The notes under the pieces are model-generated. The model saw only the letters and a program-made list of their open reading frames with translations. It made no database searches and was not told where the DNA came from. The position numbers and the translations under genes are program-made. Positions 33,685-45,318 of a stretch of DNA of 64,000 bases are shown here, one piece after another; position 1 is the first letter of the stretch, and each line of letters starts with the position of its first letter. Where the stretch lies: NCBI GenBank assembly GCA_036346255.1, contig CM070619.1:25426342-25490341 (forward strand), read 5' to 3'. The stretch is from Ampelocalamus luodianensis (Eukaryota > Streptophyta > Magnoliopsida > Poales > Poaceae).

Positions 33685-35263
33685 TGTTGGTGATATGCCC
33701 TAGAGGCAATCATAGAGATGATTGTATCACGTCTATGTTTATGAGTTCTTGAATAAATGTTATTCTGTTCCTTGAATGAATCGTTAGTTCTAAAGATCAA
33801 CGAGTATGTGACTTATTGGTGAAACTCTTCGACTTATATGATGTCGTTCTAAAAGTATCCCTAGTCGAATGCCACTAATCGGAACACGGTGACCCTACGA
33901 CCAGCACATATATTGATTGATGAACATGTTTCACGGTCATGGATATAGGGATATCGAATCAATAATGTGAACATATGTTAGAGAACATAGGGTTGGATTG
34001 ACCCACCTTGAGACACTATTGAGATTGTTATGATTCCATGTGTCATTAATTGGTCTCAAGCAATGATGATGTATAATCCTTAGACCTGAGATCAGTATGG
34101 TTCCCTACATGTGTAATAGCACTCTTAGGGGTTGCCAAACGCTACTCGTAATTGGGTAGTTATAAAGGTAGCTTTCGGGTATGCTATGAAACATACGGAG
34201 GGATGTGACTGGTTGGATATGGGATTTACCCCTCAAAACATAACGGGAGAGATGTCTCTGGGCCCCTCGAAGTAGTCGGATAAAGAAAGTGCATGGACAT
34301 GCCACCAGTGGTCGAAGTGTTCGACCACATAAGGTTATCTGACAACTCGATCGAGAAAGTATTGAATAGTCTATGGATGACACATTATCTCACCTGGAGT
34401 TCAACCAGATATCGTGAGGTATAGGGAGAATACTAGAGTAGGTCACTTAGTTTGATCAGGTCCAGACAAGTCGTAGACTGGTCGAACGAAATCACAGAGT
34501 GGTCGAAATCGGTCGTGGGATTTACTGAACCAGTCGTGATGAAGTCGAATCGGTCGTGACCGAGTGTGAACTGGTCGTATAGAGATAGGACCTGATCGTA
34601 AGTGATGAGGACCTAGTCGTAGATCATATTGCATTAAGGTTCGTCCGATATAATTTGTTTGTATTCGGGAATCGTTATGTCCTGTTAGGTACCGCTATGA
34701 CTCGTGGTCGGAAAGGGTTTCCGAGTCACAACCGATTACACATAAACCTAACGGGTCACACACTTAATGGGTTGGAACAAACCGATGCGAATATGATTCG
34801 TCAAGCGTGTTGGATAGGATCCGGCACGGGCGCTACATAAGGAGATGCATGAGGCCATCGTAGGTGGGAGAGAGACACGTGAGTTGTTTCCACCGAAACC
34901 CTAGCCGCCATCTTCTTGAGAGGGCCTTCTGTGCGACTTGGTGCTAGCACACCGCGTCACGATTGTTCCTTCTCGGGCGTGTGGATGCCGTGAGAGGCGC
35001 TATCGTGGTCATTTCTTGAGCTAAGGGCGATCCACAATCTTCACAAGGCTGCAGAAATGCGGAGGAGACAATCGACTACGAGGGCGTTGGGCGATCATCT
35101 CGACCGATTACATCGGCGCGTTCTTCGTCGGACTAGGCCGCTCGACTCTACTTCGGCCTTGTGCATCGGTGGTAATGATGCGTGTTCATCTAACTTGCTT
35201 GGCATCTGGTTTACGTGATAGAAATTTTGAATTGTTGCTAGCGTAGCCTACCCGTATCCTATA
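33685..35263 (+). repeat. 3' LTR of the Angela-type element
   Basis: It is 1579 bp. It differs from the left LTR mainly by scattered transitions and short indels clustered near 34430-34570 and 34970-35200. Confidence 0.9.
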
Positions 35264-35290
35264 GAAGTAGCCACAAGATTAGGAGTGATT

Positions 35291-35726
35291 TGTTGAACTA
35301 ATTATGTGTGTGCCTTTGTGCCGAGACGTGTTGGTTCACGTTGGATTGGCAGCATAACTACAGGATCGATTGAGTAGTTAGCATTTGATTTGATTATGGA
35401 TTGATTTGATTAGATGTTTCCTTCGTATTTCTTTCTGTTGGCGTCGTAGTTTTGGCTGTAATCCGAAGACTCCCTTGATGGCGTGATTCTCCTGGGGATC
35501 ACGACAGGAGATCACGACCAAAATCTACATGTAATTATTTCTTTCCGTTTCTGTTCTTTTCTTTAGTGATTGAAATAGAAACCGAAAAGCGACAGCAAGC
35601 TTAGTGAGTCACAAAAAAATCATGTTGTGTCTTTTGATTGCCGATTGCTGAGTTTCCAAAGAAGTGTTCACGTACATTGTGTTCTTCGTGCTCTCGAGTT
35701 GAGTGTTCATCGACTCAGTGCAAACA
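35291..35726 (+). repeat. 3' LTR of the outer copia element
   Basis: It is 436 bp and is followed directly by the tcctg target duplication. It lies only 22 bp after the nested element's own duplication, so the nested insertion missed this LTR narrowly. Confidence 0.92.
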
Positions 35727-35731
35727 TCCTG

Positions 35732-36033
35732 ATACCATGTTGTCATCGAAGAAGGTGCCACGGCGCCTTGTGCAGGCGTGTGTCATGCCTGCTGTAGACT
35801 CCACGTGGGAGAAGGCATCTAGGAGGGTGGTGATGGAGGCGGGGTACCCGATCTTTCGATGAGATTCATAACTATCGATTTTGGTGGAGGTGACTCTCGC
35901 GATCCGACTACAACCGTACGACGACGCTTGCGCCTTAGCAATCGTTGAACCAACTCCGAGATGTTATTGACCGTGCTAGAAGCGCGATCAACCTGAACAC
36001 GAGGTTCGATTCCTGCGAGCAATCGAAGAACTA
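35732..36033. other. Unassigned segment between copia and Tekay-type elements
   Basis: This 300-bp piece continues at 54996 if the Tekay-type insertion is removed. It starts ataccatgttgtc after the copia duplication. On the - strand that gives an LTR-like end followed by TGGTATCAGGA, which resembles a primer binding site. It may be part of an older - strand LTR element, but I could not find a second copy. Confidence 0.3.
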
Positions 36034-39000
36034 TGTGAGGACCCGGAATATTTAACTAGTAACACTCAACCTCCAAATGGTTGGCATTACTAATTAAACA
36101 TTCTAAGCCTCGATGGACATATGCTTCCAGTGCAGCATATGCACATCATCACAAAATTACACATCAATTCCATACACATACATCACTAAGTTCAACAACG
36201 ACATACATAAAGTAAAGTTATTACAAAGGGCCGACCGGCCAAATAGAGCAATATACAAGAAAGACAATGAAGCAAAAGGTGCCATAAGATGGCTAGAACA
36301 AAAGTCGCCGGTTAGCCATACACCCACAAGGCAACCGACAGGGCATCAAGCTAGTCGCCCAAGCTACCACAACACGACTCACAAAGTGAGGCCCTCAGGC
36401 TCACCTTCTTCCTCTGCAACAAAACAATTAAGCGCAAAGAATCGAGTACAAAGATTGTCTTTGTACCCGCAAGATCGACGTGTGGAATAGCAGACCTATT
36501 CATAAACTACATGCAAGCTTATTTAGGTGGAGGTTGTATGTCTCGTTTTGCATGAAGCCAACTTTATTTGCAATAATGTAATACATTTTAAAAGCAAGTT
36601 TGCAAATCTGCTTTGTTATCAAAGTAATGATAAGTAAAGATACATACAAGTAACCACCAGGCGACTATCCCAATAGCCACCACAACATAGCACGAATCCC
36701 GATTCATACCACCCATCATGTTTTAATTTAAAAGGTTGTAGTCTAACTCTGGAAAGACCTTGCAAGCGTGTCCATAACCTAGGGCGAGGCTATTCGAATA
36801 GTTTTAACCACTGCGGGGTGTACCAATGTACCCACACTTGCACCGCCTTCAAGCCACAAAGCACACTAGAAGGTATCTTGGCGCGGCTAAGTCCTGAGAC
36901 ATTTCCAATCTTGTGTATTAACTACGAGCCGCTCATATGGATAGAAACCCATATGCTTACATTGCAAGCCAAAGACAACAAATCCCATCACGGGTGAAGT
37001 CTTTCGGACACTGTCTCCCAACACCATCCCTCTGCGACTCCTGCGACTGGAGCCAATACACGCCAAAGTACTAAGTCAAGAGAGGTCCCATACCCTCTAA
37101 TGTGGTTAGCACGCTAAAATGCTTGGTTTAGTGTAACAAGATGTTCGGTCCTTGTTGACCCGGGCACCATTCCAGTCACACCCAAAATCACACCATCATA
37201 CCATTGTGCCCAAGTCTAAATCATTTTGTTTTCAGTTTTAGTTTTCATAAGTAGACCTGGCACAAGGTGGAAATCATAATCCATAATAAGTTTTATGTGA
37301 TCAAGGTTATCGACTTGTCGATAACCGCCCATTTCTACCGGAAACTAAGCATGGTTAAGCAATTAATTCGCAACTACTAAGTGACAAGAGCCCATCCATG
37401 AACTCCAAATCACAGCAAGTAACCTAGGCTCATGGTAGTAGAGGATAATCATTGGCTAAGGAAGTGCATCTACTAGGCCAACTATTAACACAAAGTAGCA
37501 ATGCATACATAGAATTTGTAATCAACATAAATACTTAAAATCTTTGGGATTAACATGATCAAGCGCTTGCCTTCTTTGCATTGCTCAAGCTGTGGAGGGT
37601 CGTTCTCGGGGTTACGCAAATGTCGAACCCTAAGCGAAAGGCAAAAGAACCAAGAACAACCAATAAGGCGAGCCACACTTAAACAAGCGAGCAAGCAAAA
37701 ATTATCCAAATCGTGAAATTTATACATAAGGTAGAATACGAATATACCTAGACATAGAAACTGGAAAAACCTAATTAGGATTTGTGGTGCAAAAGATATT
37801 ACCTAAAAACCCATTTTCGGCCATAATAAGTCTTCAGAGCAAAAATATTTTCTAGAGGTTTTCGGACTTGAAAATTTTATGATAGGTTACTCTTGACATT
37901 TTAAGGCTAATACGGTGGTTTCATCTCAATTGGAGTTAAAAGGATTTAGTTATGATTTTCTAGGATGCAAAACTAGCATAATGCACTTTCGAGAAATGTA
38001 AACATGTGCAAAACCCATTTCACATTATAGTGCGATAACAGAGGATTTCCTAACATCAAATTTCTATTTTTAGGATTTACAGAATTCTTGGTGTCTATTA
38101 CATCATTAAATGAATTTTTAATTGCTACTAATAAGGTTAAATCTATTAACATACTTTTAGTGCTGATTTAGGCCTACCACCATTTTTAGATTAAAGTTTA
38201 GTTAATAACAAATTTATCAAAGTTAAAATCATTCAATTATGAGATATACTGAGAAAAGATATGCATTTTCCAAGTTTTAATACAATTACGGAATATATAA
38301 AAATAGCGAGAAAACAAGCTATTAAAGATTACAGAATTTTCTACTACTGAAGCATGGCTAAAAGCATTTTTATATTAAACTTTAGTGAAATACAAATTTA
38401 TTGCGATTGGTTTCATGTAAAAGGATTTATCTTGAATTAGTTATGAATTTCTAAAGTTTTGATACAATTTTGGTTGATAAATAAATACTTACGAAATAAA
38501 ACCAACCCAACCGAAAATAAGCAGCGTGGACGCTCGTGGGCGTTGATGCAATATCCAACGAGCCACACGCTTGCGGGAAGCGGCGCCGCGCGCGATTCAT
38601 GCGAGAGCCACCGTCGGATCAAGATCCAACGGCTCACGAGGAAGGATGCAACCGGACGGTGCGGTTGCCTCGGCGATCCACGACCGCGAGATCTAAGGAT
38701 GAGCGGCTCCGATCACGCCTCGATCGGAAGGTCCGATTGCACGCACGATCGGGGCGCGAGATCTAGCGATGGGCGGCCAAGAATGATGAGGAAAAGCGGA
38801 GGTCGAACGCATACAAGATCTAGGCGCAGATCTACACATGGGCGGTGGTCCAAGATTGAAGTGCTGTCGAGTGCCGACACGTGGGGCCGCATGTCGATGG
38901 CGAGAGTCACACATGCGAGATTTAACACACGCACAACGGCGCCGCGCGCGACCACGGCAGTGACACAAGAAGCGATTTAGGACCAATTAAATGCTAACAA

Positions 39001-41031
39001 TGATTAACATTTAACGAACTCGAGAATTAGGCCTAATGACCCGGGGCGAGGTTTAAGGCCTCACGGGCCCACACGTCGATGACCCAAAGACAATCTCGGA
39101 CACGATAATGCTAAAGCAGATTTAATGACAATCATTAGCATTAATGGTGTCAAAGCAATTAGTTAACGCCGGTGATGATTACTGAGGTTTGGGCCACAAG
39201 TCGATGAGACATTAGGCGATTAAGACACATTAATGACATCCAATGATTAACAATGATTAGGCAATTCTCGTGCTCTAATAATCGGCGAAAATGGGAGCTT
39301 CTCAGCGACAAAACCCGAGTGGCTTTCACGGCTTGTCGCCGGCGACTCGTGTGGCGGCGCCCTAAACTATCAAAATGGGTTCGCAATAGTGCTGCGGACC
39401 CATGATGATGACCTCGTCGGCGGTGGAAGTGCAGGCAGCGGAGGCGGAAAACAAAGAAGGAGTCCGACACGGCAAAACACGAAAATAGCAAGATGCTCCA
39501 TTGCGGTCCAAGGAAGCGAGTGCCATGACTTCTAAGGACTATATAGAAGCTACCTTAGCGAGAGGAGCTCCAAAGATGGCGGGGACGACTTGAACACGAT
39601 GAAGTCCTTTGGGCGAAGAAGATGAAGTGGGAGATGAGGTTACGGCGAAATGAGTGGAACCAAATCATCACCAGACTTCATTATAGCTCAAAGAGGCTCC
39701 AAAAGCAAATAATTGCAAAAGAACCACTTACTGATTTGGAGAAGAAAGGGGTGAAATCAGCGAAAATCTCCAAACTTAAAATTGAGTGATTCCTGCGAAT
39801 GCAACCCAAAATCAAGTTAGGGGAAATATAAAGGAGGTTGAGGAGTTCAAAAGGGTGCAAGAAAGGTTGAAGATGAACCACTGGACACCAAGGCCGCCAT
39901 TGGAGCCCTCGGGTCAACAATGGTGGATTGAAGGTTTGAGATAGTTTTTTGAGTTCAAACACAGAGAGGAGCTAGGTGTGGTGTAAAGGAACACCAGGAG
40001 GAGCTAAGGGGCAATATAGGGAAAGGATTAGGGTTTGAGCAGAACAGGAGTCCATGGTGGGCTCGGTTCATGCTACGGTCATGGACCAAGAAATGATGGG
40101 AGCAAGTGAGCACGGTGACAATGGAGGAGAAAGCACAGTGCGCATTAAATGCCCCGAGAGAGCGTTGTGAAAGCAAACTTGAGGTGACACATCAAAGCGC
40201 GCGCTCTCTCTTTACGCCATTGTCGCGCGCTTCGTGGGGACAGAGGAGGAAGAAGAACAGAGAAAGCAACCACGGCCGTTGGATTTTAGATGGGCGGCTG
40301 CGATTTAAAGAGAGCGCGGACGGTCCGATGCTTACGGAAATCGGGCGGTTGGATTGAGATCAACGGTCCCAATTGGTTAATGCAACCGGAGGGTCGAATG
40401 CTCACACTGACGTGGGCGGCGATTTGAATCAACGGTGATATCGCGCACGTTTTAAATTGCGGCTCGGTGCGGCTAGGTGGTTCGGCCAAGTCAAGTGGCT
40501 CGGACTCGAGCGACTGAACCAGGAACAATGAACCGAGGTTTTAGGTTTTAAATATCTTTGAGACTTTTGAGGATTTATTTGGGGTAGCAAAATAACTCCA
40601 AAAATTCTGAAATTTTACAGGAGCTTGCTGACTGAGACATTGACCTTGAGTAAAATTTGCAGAGGTTTTTATGCATTGTATTTTTCTCCAAAAATTCTAC
40701 AAGGTACTGGTTTTAGGTTTGGTGAGAGTCAAAGCAGGTTTGATCGCCCTCTAAAACATTCAAACAATTTCTAAAAATTGTGAAATTTTGAGAGGGGTCA
40801 CATACCAACCCAAGAACTTAGGAAAAATATTTCAGGAGATGATCACAAAATTTGACAAGAATGTTTTTGAAGGAACAAGGTTTGGATCAAAAGACTTGTG
40901 ACTTAGTATTTCCATAACTTCTTGTACAATACTTGCTTGGTACAATAGGGAATACGAGGATGTAAGAAAAAGTTTTAATTTCTACTCATTTTCTTACATT
41001 TGAAACACAAGCCCAAGATTGGGATGTTACA
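36034..41031 (-). repeat. Tekay-type LTR 1 (4998 bp)
   Basis: It is near-collinear with 45319-50338. Differences are mostly 1-6 nt indels in small clusters, with long identical stretches between. It holds no retained gene. Confidence 0.92.
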
Positions 41032-44000
41032 ACTCTCCCCCTTACAAGAATCTCGACAGAGATTAGTTTACTCGGAGAAGAAAGAAGGAAAATCTGCACA
41101 AAGCGATCTTCTCGCTCCCAAGTTGCCTCATCTTGAGAATGGTTTGACCACTTGAACCTTAAGGAACTTGATGACACGGTTCCTTGTTCTCAGTTGATTC
41201 CTCAAGAATGCGAGCAGGGCCTTCGCGGTAGGTCAAATTTTCTCGCACATTGAGAACCTCCAATGGAGTTTCCTCGGTTGGGACACGGAGGCACTTCTTG
41301 GTGTGAAACATGGAACACATCATGCACACCCTCAAGTGCGGTGGTAGCTCCAATCGTATGCAAGCTGCTCCAACTCTCTCGGCGATACGGTGGGCCCAAC
41401 ATATCGAGGGCCAACTTGCCCTTGATGCCAAAGCGATGGCCCTTCAAGGGTGAGACTCGAGATACACAAAGTCATTGGGCTCAAAGCTCAACTCACGGTG
41501 ACGACAGTGCGCATAGCTCTTACGCTGGCGGGCCGATGCGCGGATGCCCGCGGATCAAGCGAACTTGACTTCGGCCTCATTGATCGAATCGGGCGAAAAG
41601 CGCCGCTCACGATCTCGACCAGTTCAATGGGGTTCTGCATCTTCTCCCATACAAAGCCTCAAATGGTGCCATGCCAAGGCGGCTGAAAAACATTGTTGTA
41701 GGAGAACTCGGCAAATGGTAGGCACATCTCCACTTCTTCCCATAGGAAAGAACACAAGCACGGAGCATATCTTCCAACACTTGGTTGACTCGCTCCGTCG
41801 GCCATCGATCGAGGATGAAAGGTCATCTTGAAATGAAGGCGGGTCCCCATAGCCTCTTGCGGACTATGCCAAAACCGCGAGGTGAAAAGCGCACCACGAT
41901 CGAAATAATCGTCTTGGTACACGTGAAGACTCACAATCCTCGAGACATAGAGTTCGGCCAAAGGCCCCACGGCCGAGTCTTGGTGGAAGGAAATGCGCCA
42001 CTTTAGTCAACTTTGTCGATCCGACCCAAATAGCATCATTCCCTTTGAATGGCGGGGCAAACCGGTGATGAAGTCCATGCCAGCGAATCCACTTCCATTC
42101 TCGCAGCGGCAAGGTGAAGAAGACCTGCTGGAATGCCGATGCTCGGCCTTCACGACGGCGACACGTCGCACTCGACGCGAACTTGGCAATCTCGCTTTAG
42201 TTGAGTTCATGAGGCCTCAAGCGCGCGATGCATAGGCCACAACCTTGCCCTCCTGCATAAGAACACAACCAAGACCACGACGAGAAGCATCACAATAGAT
42301 ATCAAAACCCTTGTGAATATCGGGGAGAACAAGCTTCGGGCTGAGGTCAACCGCTTCTTGAGTTCTGAAAACTCACATCACAAGCGCGGACCACCCAAAT
42401 TTCTTGTCTTTCTTAAGCGATTCGGTCATAGGCTTTGCAATCTTGGAGAAATTCTCGATGAAGCGGCGATAGTAGCCACCAAACCAAGAAAACTCCGCAC
42501 ATCGGTGACCGACTTGGTGACCCCAAGATAGCACATCACCGACCTTGCTAGGATCCACAGCCACACCTCTGCTTTGAAGAACATGGCCCAAGAATGCCAC
42601 TTCCTTCAACAGAACTCGTGCTTGCTGAATTTGGCATACGGTGGTGCTCACGCTGTGACTTGCCCAACACAAGCTTAAGGTGCTCGGCATGCTCTTCTTC
42701 ACTCTTGGAGTAGATAAGGATATCATCAATGAATACCACCACAAACCTATCCAAATACTCCATGAATACCGAGTTCATAAGATTCATGAATAGAAGCGGG
42801 AGCATTAGTCAAACCAAAAGACATGACGGTGTACTCGTAAAGGCCATAACGAGTAGCAAAGGCCGTCTTGAATATCCTCGCCCCGATCGACTTGATGATA
42901 GCCCAATCTCAAGTCAATCTTGGAAGACACGCGCTCGGTCAAGCGATCGAAAAGATCATCAATACGGGCAAAGGATACTTGTTCTTCTAGTCACCTTATT
43001 AAGCGGACGGTAATCAACACACATCGCAGAGTCTTGTCCTTCTTCACAAAGATAGCGGGCAACCCCAAGGGGATGAGCTAGGACGGATAAAACCCTTCTC
43101 TTGCGGCTCACCCGATTGCTTCTTGACTCCTCCAACTCGTTAGGAGGCATGCGTCTGACCTCTTAGAAATAGGGGCGATGCGGGCAGCAATTCTATCACA
43201 AACTCGGATCTCGAGCAGGAGGCATCGGGCAAGTCTTGGAAAGACATCCGAAGTCGCACCAGATGGGGCGTCGTGAATCTCCAATCTTTGGCTTTGCTTC
43301 AAGGACATAAAGATGGGGCTCATAGCGTGGCGAAAACCTTTGTTCACTTGAAGGGTGGTGAGGTAGATAATCTTCACGCTGTCGATTTGCCCCAAGTGTT
43401 GGGACAACCAATCCATGCCAAGAATCACATCCAAGCGCGCAAAGTCGGTAGGATAAGATTCGCCAAGAATCCCACTCCTTCGATGTGGATAGGAACACCC
43501 GACATACTTGGTGGCTCTCATCTCGAACCGGAGGCGAATGGCGATGGAACCCTCAAAGGAACACAGTGAAGTCCACAATCAACGACAAGCGACCTCGAAA
43601 TAAAAAGAATCGAGGCCCGAGTCAAATAAAGCGTAGCGGATGCAAATTAACAAGGGCGTACCCAACACCACGTCGGGCGCCTCTGTGCCTCCTCGGCCGA
43701 GATGTGGTTGACTCGGCCGCTCCCCAAGCCGGGTCTTACGGTGGTGGGTGACCACTCCCTTGCCCGCGTCCTCCATTAGGGCGAGGGCGCTCGATCTTCT
43801 TAGGACAACTACTCGCGTAGTGGCCCTTGTTGTGCGATGAAGCGGTGGCGTCGGCGCGCGGGTTGCGGGAACACCTGCTGGCTGGTCGCGGCGCGCGTGG
43901 CGAGTCACGGCTGCGGGGGCGTGGGGCGGTGCGAAGGCCTCGGCGTGAAGCTGCGAGTGGGCCCAGTGCTTGGCCCAACTTCGGGGGCGACGAGGCTGGC

Positions 44001-45318
44001 TGTGAGACATTGGGCCTCCCACTTGCGCTTGGGGACTTCGCCCAGCGCTCTCTTCTTGTGCTCGCGATGATGGCCTTGTCCACCAAGGTGCAGAAGTCGA
44101 AGTCCACAATAGAGAGCTTGTCTGAAGCTCCTCGGACAAACCCTCCATGAACTTCTCTGCTTGGCCTCATCGGTGGCCACCTCGGCGGGCGTATCTCGCC
44201 AAATGGTTGAACTCATGGAGGTACTCGATCCGCAATTTACGCCCTGTTTGAGTGCAAGGAACTCCTTCTTCTTGACTTCATCGGTAGCGAGGACATGGGC
44301 CCGACGGAAGGCGGCCGGAACTCCTCCCATGAGACCACGTGTCACGCGGGCTGCATGGCGAGAAAGTCTCCCACCATGAGAGTGCGCACCCTCCGGTGAT
44401 GGGATGCGAAAAGTGCCGCTCTGCTCACGGCGAGCAGCGTCGAGCTTCGCTCAACGAGGCGCGGCCGATCGTCTGCGTCCAAGGATCCTCGGGCCGGAGA
44501 AGGTGGGAGGCTGCGTGCGAAGGAACTCCGCAAGTCCCCACGAGGCGGTGACCACCTCCGGATCGAGGCACCAAAGGGAGTGGAGGTGTTCTCGCGATAA
44601 CCTCCAACACCCTACGGTCCTCCGACGATTGCGTTCGATCGCATGAGACTTCCGCCATGGTGGGAGGAGGAAGCTCCTCATCGGGACTACGGTGATTCCG
44701 CCGCTCGTGTCCCCTGACCATCTGATTCACTAAGATGAGTTAGCTACAAGCCGAGATAAAAAGAAAGCAAAGAAATCCAACTCAATAAAAGGGCTCGGGA
44801 ATAACCACCAAGGGCACGGGACCAAAAATCACCAAATCGACTTCGAAACGACTAACCCGTATGGAAGAGCAGTAATCGTGTGAGAAAACCCAAAATTTTC
44901 AGAACTAAATTCTAGCTCAAAACAGTCAAAAATCAGGTATAACCACCTAATAGAGTATAGGCATTAGCTAATCTCATATCACTTCTTACCCTTTCATTCC
45001 CACAAGTTTTAGTTGAATTTACCTCTCATTTCCTACCTTAATTACTAACCACTAGCTAGCTGTCCAAATTCCTTTCTCCAAGCTCTCATGTTTCTCCCAA
45101 AACCAAGTTAATCGATGAGGCTAATTTTTGAAAGGAAAGAGGAACAACTTTTCAAACTTAAGTGAGGGTAAGGTGAGATGAGCAATTTGAGATAGGTAAG
45201 GAGCAAAATTAGAGAACTTACTTAAGTTTTCATAAACTATTTGAAAGTAAGTTTTCAAAATATCCTAAAGCGACCAAGCTAGGGGTTTCTCACGGTCGAT
45301 GTGGCTCGATACCAACTT
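41032..45318 (-). pseudogene. Tekay-type gag-pol, copy 1 (has PBS and gag start)
   Basis: Reading from 45318 downward: a primer site, a leader, and gag from about 44750 to 43740 with a damaged knuckle (KGHYASSCPKK). Then protease (ALFDSG near 43590, LDVILGMDWL near 43460), RT from about 43150 to 42550 (VDYRPLNKVT, FIDDILIYSK), RNase H, and integrase from about 42210 to 41660 with FITGLPRHSKG. Last comes a chromodomain-like end near 41180-41090 (KWSNHSQDEATWERED). Frameshifts occur every 100-300 bp, many where copy 2 is intact. Confidence 0.85.
45306..45317 (-). other. Primer binding site of the Tekay-type element
   Basis: On the - strand TGGTATCGAGCC lies one to two bases after LTR 2 and resembles the initiator tRNA-Met complement. 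Interior copy 2 lacks this region. Confidence 0.75.

Larger units (their letters stand above)
27034..35263 (+). mobile_element. Angela/BARE1-type Ty1-copia retrotransposon
   Basis: LTRs of about 1.58 kb lie at 27034-28608 and 33685-35263. Both open tgttggt(c/g)atatgccctag, close to the well-known start of the BARE1/Angela/RIRE1 group in grasses. The primer site tggtatcagagc begins at 28610. The right LTR is preceded by gtgcaagtgagagat, the group's usual polypurine context. The flanks gaagg (27029-27033) and gaagt (35264-35268) form a target duplication with one mismatch. It was inserted into the outer copia element just before that element's 3' LTR. Gag is open; pol has several stops and shifts. 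Confidence 0.92.
22457..35726 (+). mobile_element. Ty1-copia retrotransposon with a second copia element nested inside
   Basis: LTRs at 22457-22898 and 35291-35726 start tgttgaactaat and end aaca. The 5-bp duplication tcctg is identical at 22452-22456 and 35727-35731. A tRNA-Met type primer site, tggtatcagaac, begins at 22901. The right end keeps a purine-rich aggagtg tract before the LTR. About 8.2 kb of the 13.3 kb is a later Angela-type insertion (27034-35263) near the end of pol. Without it the element is about 5 kb. The pol is heavily mutated. Confidence 0.92.

Noticed and set aside
38437..38986. ORFs of up to 173 codons within the Tekay-type LTR
   Set aside because: They are not kept in the other LTR copies and lie in a GC-rich stretch with indels; treated as chance.
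43579..44730. + strand ORFs over the Tekay-type gag region
   Set aside because: They are shadows of the - strand gag, whose knuckle (KGHYASSCPKK) and order of domains fix the coding strand.
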